64,000 nucleotides of DNA from Erodium maritimum (GCA_963921825.1 OY997589.1:16947735-17011734); one strand, 5' to 3'; shown: positions 48,601 to 61,021, counted from the first letter of the stretch. Translations and numbers: made by a program. The notes: generated by a model from the letters alone, not told the origin.

Positions 48601-50547
48601 ACCGATCAAAACCCAAAAAGATAAATCAGATGTAAGAAACCATTCAGTATGTAATCTTAACTACCTACACATATGCTAACATATGCATGCATATAAACAT
48701 TTGTGACAATAAACAAAAAAATCGTTTCCCCTGATAAAAAAAATTATAATTGAGTGAATGTAACGTAGCTCGACGAAGCGACTTGAAGCAACCGAAAAAA
48801 AATGGTGAAAAGAGGAAATATAGAGCTCCGTAAGGAGTAGAAGACAAATAATAGTCCAAAATTAAATGGATATAATTGTTTAGCATTCAAGGTCGGGATG
48901 ATAAAAAAGAATCCTCTTTTGAAATACTATAAAATAATACATCGATGATAGATCACAAAGTCAAATATAAAATTACTATAAAATAATACGAGGATGGGTT
49001 GGATGTTTTTAAGTTCATTTAATGGGAGACTCTTTTCCAAAAAAAAAAATCGTTAGTAAGACGTCCGGGAAAAAAAATCTCATTAAAGTTTGTTATCAAA
49101 ATCAGCCTGTAGATAGTAAGCTCTTCCTTAAAAAAAACGCAAAAAGCGTCTTTAGGGATTGAAAGGCCTGGCGCCTCTTCTCTTCTTCTTCCTCGCATAG
49201 CCTCCACAGCAACTGTGCCCACCGCCTACGTTCAAACTCCATGGATTCCGATCAATCACCAGCACAACACCTCACTGCTCCAGCCACAAGCCAACCGTCC
49301 AAGACCTTTTTGCTTGACATGAACTCCCCCAACCGCTCCTCCCTTCGATTCGAAACGCTTGGGTCCCTTTTCGTCGTCTCCGACCTCGCACGACCACACC
49401 GTAGTAACGGGAACCGAGCAGGAGGACATGCACGACCCCCCCCCCCCCCCCCCCCCCCGCGGGCGCAACAGTGCACCGATCTGGCCGACCATGCACGTAG
49501 CGTCTAGGTCTCGGTCATCTACGATAGCCCAAGCACCGACTTGGCCGCCCCTTTAGCTGTCCCACGCAGAATCTGGTGGGCCACATCGCGTCCACAAGGG
49601 AGGCCGGAAGATTAGAGGCTGAGGGGTGAGGAGGCTCATGTTCCACAGGCGGAGGTGTCACAGCCTTCTTCGGAGAAATAAGGGGACTCGACAGGGGTAG
49701 GACGACCCTAAAAAGGCCTATACTCATAGACCCGGGACATCCGATGTTAGGAAGTCTCGGGAAAGCCACAATCAGAGCACTTTATTTCTGCATGCTTTAT
49801 GAGTTTTATCGTTTTAGTTTGGGTTGTTTAGTTTTATTCGGTTGTTGGACTTTTTATTTCTTGTCTTGTACCTTTGAAATGCTAATAAGGGGATGTCTTG
49901 AGGTAGTGTCTGCGATTCAAAGCGGACTGTTTCTACGGGTTCATGAGCGCAAGATTAACTACGAGCAACCAAGACATATATCCGAAACCTAAGACTTTTA
50001 CGCCATTCTTCGTATGGTTTACTTTTCACAGTAATACACTTCCCCATTTTACACATTTAAAAAAAATCAGCCCGTAACATGGTTTTTTCTATCCGTCAAC
50101 TTTATCTTATTACAAAATTGATAATACTAGATATAAATACACATTGTGAAACTTAGGCACACACTTCAATTTCTAGGCCCCATTAAGGAAGCTTCCAAGT
50201 ACTTTCCTCTGCACCAAATTATTCTTCTAATCAATTTGATCACCCTCTCTTTTCTTGATTGCAATTTCTTGGCAACTCCCAATACCTTTGGATGACATCA
50301 CATCACAACCCCACTTACCTTGTCTTTATTTCTAAATTACATAATTGTCACCACTTAAAACAACACGAGTTTTTAAAACTCCTACCAAGTGGTATAGGCC
50401 ATTTAGTAAGTTTTATACGCATATATACATGTTTATTTTAATATCGTCTCACGAGAGAAAGTCCGCCACCTTTCTACAAGTTGAGAGTTGTGTCTTATCC
50501 TCTTGGTCAATTTATACATAACCCTACTCTACAGTCAGTCTCGCTTC
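48601..50547. other. Intergenic, upstream of the CML gene
   Basis: Mostly AT-rich. An 88-codon open stretch at 49241-49507 (MDSDQSPAQHLTAP...) includes a 23-base C run (49436-49458) coding Pro and has no motif I know. It may be retroelement debris. No supported gene. Confidence 0.4.
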
Positions 50548-50555
50548 TATATAAA
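50548..50555 (+). promoter_or_regulatory. TATA box of the CML41-like gene
   Basis: TATATAAA lies 48 bases before the ATG, predicting a very short leader of about 20 bases. Confidence 0.6.
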
Positions 50556-50602
50556 CCACTTGTATACGAACATAATTTATGTACATCCTAACAAAATAAA
50601 AC

Positions 50603-51220
50603 ATGGCTGCTGCTAATGTTTCCAATGCTGTTGTAGCTTCAAAGCCATCCAAATGGTTTGCCAACAAAACTCTCAGGATAAGCTTCACCCGCCGGAGCTC
50701 CAAGTCCAGCAGTGCCACGGCAAGCTCTCCGGCGTCATCTCCTACAGGTCCGAAACGTTCTACCACCAGAGAGGAGGAGCTCCGGGAAGTGTTTGCACAT
50801 TTCGACAGGGACGGGGACGGCAAGATCTCGGCTCTTGAGCTGAGGTCCTACTTCGGGTCCATAGGTGAGAACATATCGGACGAGGCCGCTCAGGGCGCGA
50901 TTGAGGACCTTGACGCTGACGGGGACAGCTTTCTCGACTTCCAAGACTTCTTGAAGCTCATGAACTCGCCAATATCATCATCCTCGTCTTCATCATCAGC
51001 GTCGTCATCGTTGCATGGAGACGATGACTTGAAGAGGGCGTTTGAGATGTTTGAGTACGAGAAAGGGTCGGGTTGCATAACCCCGAAAGGGTTGCAGAGG
51101 ATGTTGCTGAGGCTCGGGGACAATAAGTCCTATGAGGAGTGCGTTGCCATGATTCAGTTCTATGATGTTGATGGTGATGGGGTACTTGATTTTCATGAGT
51201 TCCATCAAATGATGGCTTAA
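50603..51220 (+). CDS. CML41: Calmodulin-like calcium-binding protein, CML41-like
   Basis: Intronless, 205 aa. An N-terminal extension rich in Ser/Lys/Arg (residues 1-50) precedes two EF-hand pairs joined by a poly-Ser linker (about 113-137). Loop 1 is DRDGDGKISALE (68-79, canonical). Loop 2 is D104-x-D106-x-D108 ending at D115, with Ser instead of Gly at position 6. Loop 3 (about 152-163) has lost its acidic ligands (Tyr, Lys, Ser at positions 1, 3, 5). Loop 4 is DVDGDGVLDFHE (188-199, canonical). So three sites should bind Ca2+. The basic N-terminus, Ser linker and degenerate third hand fit CML41, a plasmodesma-associated immune Ca2+ sensor in Arabidopsis. The same role is inferred here. 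Confidence 0.9.
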   Translation: MAAANVSNAVVASKPSKWFANKTLRISFTRRSSKSSSATASSPASSPTGPKRSTTREEELREVFAHFDRDGDGKISALELRSYFGSIGENISDEAAQGAIEDLDADGDSFLDFQDFLKLMNSPISSSSSSSSASSSLHGDDDLKRAFEMFEYEKGSGCITPKGLQRMLLRLGDNKSYEECVAMIQFYDVDGDGVLDFHEFHQMMA

Positions 51221-52089
51221 TTAGCAGTTTATCATATAGATAAATTTACACATATATATCTTTATTTTACTATTGCATGTTAATGTTCAGTTTACACGAT
51301 GGGCAGTGTATCTGTGTGTGGATCCATGAGGCAAGAAAGTTTTCATGGGATATGGATTGATGTTGATTAAAAAATATATGCGAAAAAATAATGGTTTGTT
51401 TGTTTTCGAGGATTATTGCTTTCATGTCAATTTGATTGTATTTGTTTACTATCATGTTGTCATTGTACATAACGGATCCATCGTATGCTCATGACACTAC
51501 ATCAATATACGACGCTCTTGAATCTTTATATATTCTTAGATACTATTTAACCAGTCTACAAATGTTATCTATACATAATTCTTAAATTTAAAAAGGAACT
51601 AAATAAGTTACTAATTTTTTTTAATTAATGATATGTTTTAATATCAACAAAATAGAAATTAAATCACTTAAAAAATCTTAGAGCTTCCCTAGAATTCCCA
51701 GCCTCACATGGTGCCGCCCTCCTCAACTAATGTTATATCCGCCTCTACAACCACATTGTTGACCTCGGTTGTCTCGTCGCCTGACTCTGTTTAATGCACC
51801 TCTGACTATGCAAAGCCAACTCTCTCACGAGGTGATACGCCCTAAACGGGCGCCTTAGGTTGTAAAGCCAAAGTCATCCCGCTCCTTCGTCCATCGTCTC
51901 CTCTGAACCCGATGTTCCCTATTACTGTCGCCACCGTCATGCCCACTTCTGGATTACAAGTGTTTAAAGCTCTAGTGTTGCCTCCACCCTCGGCTCTAAT
52001 GGACGTTCGACGTTCTTGTCCCCGCGAACCCGTCAAGCATCGGCCCCGTGTCCATGTTTCACTCATCTTCCCCTCGCCATACATGGCGT
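51221..52089. other. Intergenic, no recognisable feature
   Basis: 3' flank of the CML gene, then a moderately G/C-rich stretch without a recognised protein. Confidence 0.4.
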
Positions 52090-52430
52090 CTATGCCACTT
52101 ACTACTGTCAATATTGACTTGGTCAACAGATTAAATGCATCCGTTGGTAAAGTTTGGCTACTTAACTTATGGATCCCACATCCGTGGTTAAAGTTGTTAG
52201 TTGGCCAAGTGATATAATATCCGAGTCCCAAGTATTTGTATCTGTGGGTAAAGTGACGGTACTTTAGCCACAAATGTCATATCCGTGGCTAAAGTTGTTA
52301 CTTGCCGCGGATATTATATCCGAGTCTAAAATAATTTGTATCCGTGGGTAAAGTAAGGACTCGCCCAACGAATATAATATCCGAGTCTCAAGTAAATTGT
52401 ATCCGTGGGTAAAGTAAGACAGTGTGCAAT
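52090..52430. repeat. Tandem ATCCGTGGGTAAAGT repeats
   Basis: The phrase ATCCGTGGGTAAAGT (with variants) recurs near 52139, 52181, 52239, 52280, 52338 and 52400, three times preceded by ATAATATCCGAGTC. CTTTAGCCAC (52262) and GTGGCTAAAG form an internal inverted pair. Such motifs are common near CACTA-type transposon ends, but no CACTA terminus was found. Confidence 0.6.
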
Positions 52431-52611
52431 CTCTATATAACCCCGTTTTTCTTATTCCCATAAACATATGTACACAAAACATAAACATAAACCTATACAC
52501 AACAATCCATATACAAACATAATACCATAATAACAATATGTGGAGAATCGAGAATTAAAAAATATCTTTCATGGATTATAGTAAATCGGTTACCATTTTT
52601 TAATGGACTAA

Positions 52612-54759
52612 GAGCATGTGCAGGTTTTTGAACCGAAAACCGACCTACGATTTAGCGGTTCACGGTTCGCGCGTTATGGAACACGTATACTACGAATCGT
52701 GAACCGTTAAATCGCGGTCGCGGTCACGAACCGCGCACCACTGATACAATTTTCCGGTTTACAGGTTGTCGTTCGTGCGCCATCCAATAAGTGTGCGACA
52801 TGTGTCCTCGCCGAGACAAAAAATTCGACCGTTGGAAACGGTCGGATAACAACAACTTTATTTTAGGGATAAAATCCGATTTTCTCACCATATAAATACC
52901 CTCAACTCTATCCTCAAACCACTAACCATTCTCAAACTTCTCTCTAAATTTTTCTCTACTTTCACACTCTCATTCCCAACTTCCTCTCTCTCAAAAGCCG
53001 ATCGAAAATGTCCGACGGTGAAACTCAGCGTTCTCATTCATCGGATGACGAACAACATAGGTCGAAAGGTTTCCAATTCACTGCTGGGGACCTAGGAAAA
53101 TTCTTGGACTTGTTGACGCAACCCGGTGAGAACTCCGCGAACTTCAGCGCTTTCACCCCCTATATGCAACTGGGTTCCAACTCAGGTACTTTCAAACTCT
53201 TGATTTTTTTTTTCATTTTATTTATTTATTTGAAATAGCAATGATGTGAATGTTGGAAAATGAAATTCAACACAGGTCAATTCAACACCTTCCCAACTCA
53301 AAGCAACCCATTTCAACCTCAATTCAACCCCTTTTCAGGTCAAAGCTACCCGGTTTCACCACATTTCAACCCTGGTCCAGCGAAATTACACCTCGATCCC
53401 AACTACTATGGGTACCCTGATTATCAACCATGGAAACAACACGTCGACTGCAACATCGACACACGTATGTCATCACAGTCATCATCTACCGGCCCTTCCC
53501 AACAACGACCTACAAGGGTGACACAACCTAGGAAAAAATGGATTGTTGAGGGGGAAAGGCATCTCATAAAGAGATGGATCGAGACATCATTAGACCCGAT
53601 TAAGGGAAACTCCAAACTAGGTAACACATTTTGGTGCACAGTTCGAAGCGGTATAATGAGGGTGGGCGTTTCCTACATTTCGAGTGAAGACCCTTCAAGA
53701 ACCATAAGAACTCCCTTGAGGCGTGGACCAAGAGGTTCCTCGGTATTCTAAAGGATGAGAAGGCCGACGTGCAGAGAGGATGGATCCATGAAAACTACAT
53801 GAGGGCGGCGAAGCGGGTGTGGAGAGCCATACCGGACAAGGAAAGGACGAAGGGCGACCCGAAATTTTTTGACCTCGATTATTGGGTCGAAATGCTTGAG
53901 AACGAGGACAAGTTCACCGTCGAGGAAGGCACAATCGCTCATGTACGACGACAACGTTTGGATGAAGTTGTGACTTACAACTCAACTCCACCCATAAGTA
54001 CAGGTGAAGATTATATACCTCTCGATGGTGAGTCCCAACAAGAACGGGTATCTTCCGATCCGATCGATAGAGGTCATCAACAAAGACCCCCTTCCCCTAC
54101 ACTTTAGTGTGTAGAAGAGCAACCGTTGGGAAAGAAGTCAACGAAAAGGAAGGGGAAGACCCTCAAAGATAAAATAAGTGTCATGGCGGACATGGAACGA
54201 GCAAGAGACGTGTTGCAAGGAATACATATAAAAAAAGACTGACTAAAGCTTCAGAAGTCTGCACAACATATGGAGTTATCCAAGCAATGGAAACAACTCT
54301 TCAACCAATACAATGTCATGCATGAAAAGTACATCTCCAACTTCACCGAGGAACAGACGACCCAACACGGATTAATGATGTTCCGATTGTGGGCTTGAAT
54401 GGAAGACCTTGAAATTCAAATGACCAAGCTTCAACAAGAATGATGTGTATGTTGGATTATATGTTTCAACTTGTATTTTTTGGGGGTTGTATTATTAAAG
54501 GGGATGAATAAAAGTTGAAGTTCATTTTTAATAACTCGTGTTAATATTATTTATCGTTAATTAATTTTATATAAAATTTACTGTTTTAATAATTAAGTTA
54601 ATAAATTCATTAAAATATCCAGTCAACATCCACTCATAATCCAGTCCCTTACTTAGTTCTCACCACTGTGGAACATAGTTAAACTCAGGGGCTGGGAACC
54701 ACTATTTTGCACAATTAGCATACAGTTCCCTAATACGGTTCTTTCTTCTGTACATGCAC
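52612..54759 (+). mobile_element. PIF/Harbinger element carrying only the Myb-like ORF1 (copy 3)
   Basis: Left end GAGCATGTGCAGG after TAA (52609-52611); right end reads GTGCATGTACAGA on the other strand and is followed by TAA (54760-54762). Length 2,148 bp. The TATA box (TATAAATA, 52891-52898) and following leader closely match those of the transposase-type element at 42742, at almost the same distance from the terminus (279 versus 288 bases). The 3' region matches copy 1. There is no transposase sequence inside. Confidence 0.85.
53008..54107 (+). pseudogene. Harbinger ORF1 (Myb/SANT-like DNA-binding partner), disrupted
   Basis: ATG at 53008 (MSDGETQRSH). A predicted intron 53186-53275 (CTCAG|GTACTT ... 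AACACAG|GTCAA) joins in frame to a Gln/Asn/Phe/Pro-rich segment. Then comes a trihelix/SANT-like region (RKKWIVEGERHLIKRWIETS, GNSKLGNTFW). The frame breaks near 53720-53750 and resumes with WIHENYMRAAKRVWRAIPDKERTK to 54107. A degraded NAM-associated-like C-terminus (about 54110-54440) follows with stops. In Pong elements this protein binds DNA and helps the transposase, so it is needed for mobility. Not intact here. Confidence 0.78.
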
Positions 54760-54762
54760 TAA

Positions 54763-55390
54763 GCTTGGTAACCGACTGCTTGACACTATAATGATAATCC
54801 TAGTTTAATGTCATAACCGATTTTCGATTTTGATTAATTGACTGGTGACCAGTCCAACATTTAATACAAGAAAATAGGTTGTTCGATATCAAATTTTTGC
54901 TGGACTTGCTATTCTGGCGGTAGAAGGAGCCTTGCAAAGGTTGTCGTTAGGGTCGTTAGGTTTCCCAATGTAGTTCATATGCTTAATTTTATGGTTTAGT
55001 TTCAGATCTGTTGTAAGAGCATCCACAATTTTTTTTAGTCTGGCTAAGGTTGAGAGGTTGAGGCTGAAAGGAGAAAAACACTTTCTCTCCTCTTTCAGCA
55101 TGACTGAAACAATTTCATTTGCAGTCAATGAATTTTATGTAGATTGATATGTGAGACTGATAGGATAAAATAACAATAAACATAAAAAGAGATATCATAC
55201 TTTTATTATAGAACCGAAAGCTACATTATAGGAGTTATTTATTATCAAAACGGAAACTAAACATATATTTTTAAGGCCCGGTGGAACGTTCCGAAATAGG
55301 GATTTCGTTAATATACTGGAGCCACTTTGGATGGTCTTCGACGAGGTTCCATCATTCAAACTTAATGAATGCTTGACTCGTACGATCACG
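54763..55390. other. Spacer with a possible MITE fragment
   Basis: GAGCATCCACAATTTTT after GTAA near 55016 resembles Harbinger termini. A hairpin, GCTGAAAGGAGA / TCTCCTCTTTCAGC, follows near 55062-55100. No opposite terminus was found. Confidence 0.35.
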
Positions 55391-55395
55391 GTAAG

Positions 55396-58309
55396 TGTCA
55401 CGCCCCAAATCCAATTTGGACCGGACTTGAGACGTGAATTGAAATAAAGATAAATAACACAATAACTAAATAAACTTTGATAAAATAATCTCAGAGAAAA
55501 AAAAACAATACAAGTCCAACCAAAGAGTCAAAAGCTCAAACTAGACTGAAGAACGACATAGTTTAAAACAAAAAGCGAAGGTACGTCTCTAATACGGTAA
55601 ATACTCGGACCCTCAGTGAGCTCCCGAGCCCTGAGACGTCCTACAGCCTACTCAACAACGAAACCCGTAAGACAACATTAAACACAAAGGGGGTGAGTTT
55701 ACGCTCAGTAGTAAAAAGTAGCAAGTAAAATAATCCTCGTATTGATAAAGAAAACCCGATTAGTACACTTAACCAAAATATACCATAAATAGCGACCAAC
55801 AAGAATTGCAATACTTAATAAAAATAGTAACTCAAGGAAATCAAGGGAGTGGCAGTTTAGTCTTCAATAGAAACAACTAAAAAGCACAAAAGTAACGAAA
55901 CATAGATACTATAAACCGCAATACTCCGATCCACACATAGCCAAAGTATCATGTCAGAAAGCCCCTCGGTCCAAAGGAGACACATATCATCGGGGCTCCC
56001 GGAAATGTTCCCAAGAACACATATCATCGGGGGTCCCGGAAATGTCCCCAAAGGACCACAGATCATCGGGGTAGAACAAGTAATATATCATACCGGAAAC
56101 GCACATCGGCCTCGATATCTTCCCGGAAATACTCCCTCGGGGTAAACAATCACACGCTTACCGGAAACGCACATCGACGTAGACGTCTTCCCGGAAATGT
56201 ACATCGGGGTACACAATCATATACCATACCGGAACCGCACATCGGACTAGGCATCTTCCCTGAATTACCACCTCGGGGTACACACTCATATACCATACCG
56301 GAAGCGCACATCGGACAAGCATCTTCCTGGCATGTCCACCTCGGGGTACACACTCATTCCACACAATAACATATCAAACACAATACCACCACGCACATTG
56401 TCAAACCAACCTTACCAGCATTACTTACCAACCACTTCCCATCGGTCTATCACTCACCCGATCATATCATTAGGCATAATCAATACACATTCACACATCC
56501 ATTCAACCAATCATATCACATTCATTTCATTCATTCGACCAATCATAACACGGCTCAATCATTCATATTACAATCATCTTAATTCATCTAGTTAGTGTGA
56601 CTCTTATATTAACCTAAAGACGGAGCATGCATCAATACTAAGGACGAACAATCATCAGAAAGTACATTCAACAAGCAATCCTAAGTCTCGACATGGCCAT
56701 TCTACCAGCATGGCAATTTCCCAAAGTATTGAAAGCGACTAACTAGTGAATCACATCCTAAACGCAAACTAGACTCGTCCAGTTATTATTGTAATTGAAA
56801 AGTGGTTAATCTAGTGAATCACATCCTATATGCAAACTAGGACCTTTCCGGTTATTATTATCCTATAGACATACTATTAACATTTAAATTGAGAGTGGAG
56901 TTTGCTACTCTTCCCTACCTTGAGTTCTCTAACGCTTAATACTCCTAGTTGCTGACGTTCTGGCTAGCTTCCTCCTCGCCCTCTCATGTGGTCCCAATGG
57001 CCTCCTCCTCCGTCAAGTCCCGGTCCAAGGTCTTAGATCACAAATTAAAGCTATAATTAATAACTAAACAAAGACGGTTTTAAAGTAAACTACCTAAAAA
57101 CCCTTAAAGGCGAAAACTTGGCAAAAAGGTAAATTGGGCCAAACTAGGCCCAACTCGGACAGCCTACAGATTTGGAAACTGACCCGGGCCGTGCCCCTCA
57201 GAGGCTCGGAACCAGACCCGAACCGTGCCCCTAAGAGGCCTGGCACCAGCTCGGACCGTGCCCCTCAAAGGGCCAGTCTAGGACCCAGACCTTGCCGCTC
57301 AGAGGGCTGGTACCGAGCCCGGTCCGTGCCACTCAAAGGGCCGGTACCAAGCACGGACCGAGCCCGTTACGCGCCGCTCAGAGGGCCGGAACCAAGCCCC
57401 TTCCATGCCGCGTTCCGTGTCAGATCAGGGTAGTCCTAACTCGTTCTTCTCCAACTTCGATTCTACGAAAAACCACTTCAAAATATCCATTTTCAACAAC
57501 ACCAAGCTCCAAAATCAGACAATCAAACTCCCAAAACTCAACACCCTCAATGGGTTTCCTCCAAACATCAACAATCAAAACAAAACCAACCTAAACTTCA
57601 CTATTCTTCACCAAAAACCACCATCTAACAGCCAAGGAAGCAAACTCTTCTAGTTCTAGCAAAAACCCACAAAACCCACAACTCAAAAGTGAACGGAAGA
57701 ATGAATTATGAGTTTACTTACCTTAGGGATTGAATGGAGATGAAGATGGTGTGATTTGGAGAATTTTTGAGAAGAATCCACCCCAAAAGCTTGCCTTTTT
57801 CCCTTTGCTTTTTCTCCAAGTTTGTGAGCTCTTCTCTCTTCTTCCTCTAGCAAATTTCGGCCGGCACACAAATGAGCTGAAAATCTTCCTCCAATTGTCC
57901 CTTTAACCTAATAGTGGATTGGCCAAAATACCCTTAAGTCTCCTTTCTTTCCTTTTGCAAAAGTGAGGGTATATGGGTCTTTAGAGACTCATTTCTTTTC
58001 TTCCAAGCCAAAAGGGACAAGTGTCCTCGTGGGGACCACTTGACTCTAATAAAAATCCAGCACTTTTAATTAACTTGGAATTAGTCGATAAAAAGTCCCG
58101 GTTTGACCAAAAGTTAACTTGTCCAAAAATACAGTCAAACGGAAGGAAATGGCCCAACTAAGCTATCTGTGATGACGGCTAAGCTTCTTGGGCCCCGGAA
58201 AGGTCCCGAACGACTCCCGTAGTCATCGGTTGACCTTTTTTCCGGCCAAAAGTCAAACTTCTCCACAAATCACCGGTTCGCCCGGGATCGACCGGGGGCG
58301 ATTCTTACA
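55396..58309 (-). mobile_element. Solo LTR (gypsy family), copy C, reverse orientation
   Basis: Reads TGTCACGCCC ... GATTCTTACA with exact duplication GTAAG (55391-55395 and 58310-58314); 2,914 bp. Like copy A it has the ~66-70-bp ACCGGAAACGCACATCGG array (about 55940-56350) and the 36-bp G/C-rich minisatellite (about 57180-57400), so A and C form one subfamily. Only 30 bases separate its end from the next LTR. Confidence 0.92.
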
Positions 58310-58713
58310 GTAAGTCGTCGCAACCAATGTTTTGATTTGTGTAAGAACCGCCCCGCTCGATCCTGGTCGAACCGGGAAAATTTGGGGAAAGTTGACTTTC
58401 CGCCGGAAAAGTCAATCGATGACTCCGGGAGTCATTCGGGACCCAAAAAGCTTAGCCATCGTTACGGTGAGCTTAGTTGGGTCGTTCCTTTCAAATGACT
58501 ACTTTTCCTTTCAATAACGATTTAATTTAATTTGGGCTGAGATATTTTGGGTAAAAGTGGACCCCACATGGACACATGTCCATGCTAGCTTGGAGGGGAA
58601 GAAAAAGGTGAGAAAAGACCAATTGGATTCCAGCATGGGGACAACTTTTCAGCATATTTGCTCCTTGTTGGCCGAAATTCACTACCTAGGAAGAGACAGA
58701 ATGGAGCTCCATT

Positions 58714-58785
58714 GAAGAAGAAGAAGAAGAAGAAGAAGAAGAAGAAGAAGAAGAAGAAGAAGAAGAAGAAGAAGAAGAAGAAGAA
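58714..58785 (+). repeat. (GAA)24 microsatellite in the LTR
   Basis: A pure GAA run of 72 bases, within the 5' LTR of the gypsy element and not seen in the other LTR copies at this length. Confidence 0.95.
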
Positions 58786-60577
58786 ATAAAAGGAGCTCCG
58801 TTGGGTGATTTCCAACACTAATCTTCTCCAAATTATCATTTCCCTCTTCCTTTCTCCATTCCTAAGGTAAATCTTCAAACCAAATTCATTTTTATGAAGT
58901 TTGGGTTTATGGGTTTTCTAGAAAAGGCATGAAATAGACATGGGTCCTAAGGATTTAAGGTTCTTAATGTTTAATTAGATAAGTCATGGAGGAAAATGGA
59001 GATTTAGGATGAAATCTCTTTGGATTTTGTGGTTTTGATGAAACCCACCTTGGGTCTTGAAACTTGGAGTGGTTGAGGTGAATGTTGAAGCTTTAGAGCT
59101 TAACTTTGGAGTTGTGGAGAATCTAGATCTAGTTAGGAACTTGTTAGGAGAAAGGAATTATTTTTCCGGCGACCAGAGGTTCGCCAGAGCTCCGGCCGGT
59201 CGCCGGAATCCGGCCACCGGGGAGGGGAATGACCGGCCATGGTCGGCCACACTTGGACCCGTGACCGGCCTGGTCCGGTCAGGCCACCCACGGCCATGTG
59301 TGTCCGTGGGTCCCACATGGACGGGGTGTGGTTGTTTAACGCTTGGACGGTCTTGGATGAACCCCGGGACGATAATTTCACACCCGGAACGAATTATGGA
59401 AGTGGTTCATGAAATTTCGGGAAAAGCGATTAGAAACTTTAATTGCGAATTTAGAAAGCTCGGACCCTGGAATTTGAGTACGTCAAGTGCGTTGGAACAA
59501 GTAAATTTAATTAGGATTGGTAGAAACGAAAAGGGAAATTTTCGGAATCCCGAGGGACGTTTTCCCGATTACGGGCAAAATGGGCCTTCCGGGCCCATTT
59601 TGACAAGTTGAGCAATTGGTGGTTAGTTTGGGTATTTCTCTCTTTAAACCACACTTGAATTATCATTAATTCTCGTATTACTTGTGATCTTAGACGTTGG
59701 ACCCGAGCTCGGCGGAGGAAGCTACTAGGCGACTCGCATTGACTAAGCGTTTGGATAGCAATCGAGGTAGGGAAAGTAGCGGATACCGGTTTAATTGCGG
59801 AAAGTTACTAGTATGCATATAGGTTTTGATTAAATGATATAACTATAGAATTGTATGTAGGATGTGAGGAACGAGTGAAATGAGGGATAGCTTGCGGGCC
59901 ATGTCGTGCCCGTAGGTTTGGGAAATACCGTGCTATAGAATTGCATGTGGGCCATGTCGTGCCCTTAGAATTGTGTGTTGGATGTGGTGTTATCCTTAAT
60001 GACTTGTGATGCTTGATATGTGGTTTATCCATTGTTAGATTGAGGATCATGATATGGTATGCTCGGTATGATATGTTGGTATGATCAGTGTGGTGTGATA
60101 TGTTCATTGTGACGTGAACTAGCCTTGTGATATGATCGGGTGAATGATAGACTGATGTGGTGTGTTCGGTAATATTGGTTGGTTTGCTAATCTGTTAATT
60201 GAACTTGACTGTGTGATACGTTTGAGATATTCGTGGATATGATCCGATACTATATGTTCCGAGACGAGGCATTACGGTACGATACGTACATCGAGGGGGT
60301 ATGCCGGTGTAGGGTGGTATCTAGGCCGAGGGTGTTGCCCCTAGGGATGGCAAAAAAGTCCATATCCAATGGATATCCATTTTTTAATTTATTCGGGTCA
60401 AATTTGGATATGGATAAATTTGGGTTTAGATTGGATATGGATTAATTCGGGTAAGAGTGGGTTTAGTTTGGATTGGGTTTGGATATGGATTTGGATGTCC
60501 ATATCATCCATCCTTTTTGTATGATCCATCGGTTCCAGTTCCTCACCCACTCCACTCTCACGCCTACGTATTAACCT

Positions 60578-60582
<5 letters not shown>

Positions 60583-60608
<26 letters not shown>

Positions 60609-60716
60609 CACACGATACTCTCACACCTCTTAACTCTCCACCATCTAACACACACACATATATATATAGTATACACCCACGATACTCTCCACCATCTAAC
60701 ATATATATACACACAA

Positions 60717-60764
<48 letters not shown>

Positions 60765-60870
60765 ACATATAAGCACACGGTTATGTATGTACATACATAT
60801 ACTGATATACATATATATACACGATATATATAGTAACACGTTTAGTATATCTATACAGTAATATATATAT
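60583..60870. repeat. TA/CA microsatellite block in the hAT element
   Basis: Mixed (TA)n and (CA)n runs with near-repeated phrases such as CACGATACTCTC and CCACCATCTAAC. Confidence 0.85.
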
Positions 60871-61021
60871 ATAGTAACTCTATAATTATTACAACACACA
60901 TAGGCACAGTATAGTCGGTTATGGGGGTGATGATCATATATGTATATAGATGTTAAAAAAGCTAAGCTTCGTCTGTGTGTTGATGGAGGCGCCAATCGTC
61001 TATTCAATGAAATCACCGATC

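Noticed and set aside
29352-54680. Right ends of Harbinger copies at CATTGTGAAACACAG (29352) and CCACTGTGGAACATAG (54664)
   Set aside because: The two elements remain alignable beyond these points, up to ends followed by TAA at 29428 and 54760.
58585-58878. Minus-strand frame with a long Phe run
   Set aside because: It is the GAA microsatellite read in reverse.
60398-61016. Tyr/Ile-rich minus-strand frames around 60.4-61.0 kb
   Set aside because: Translations of TA/CA microsatellites in the hAT element.
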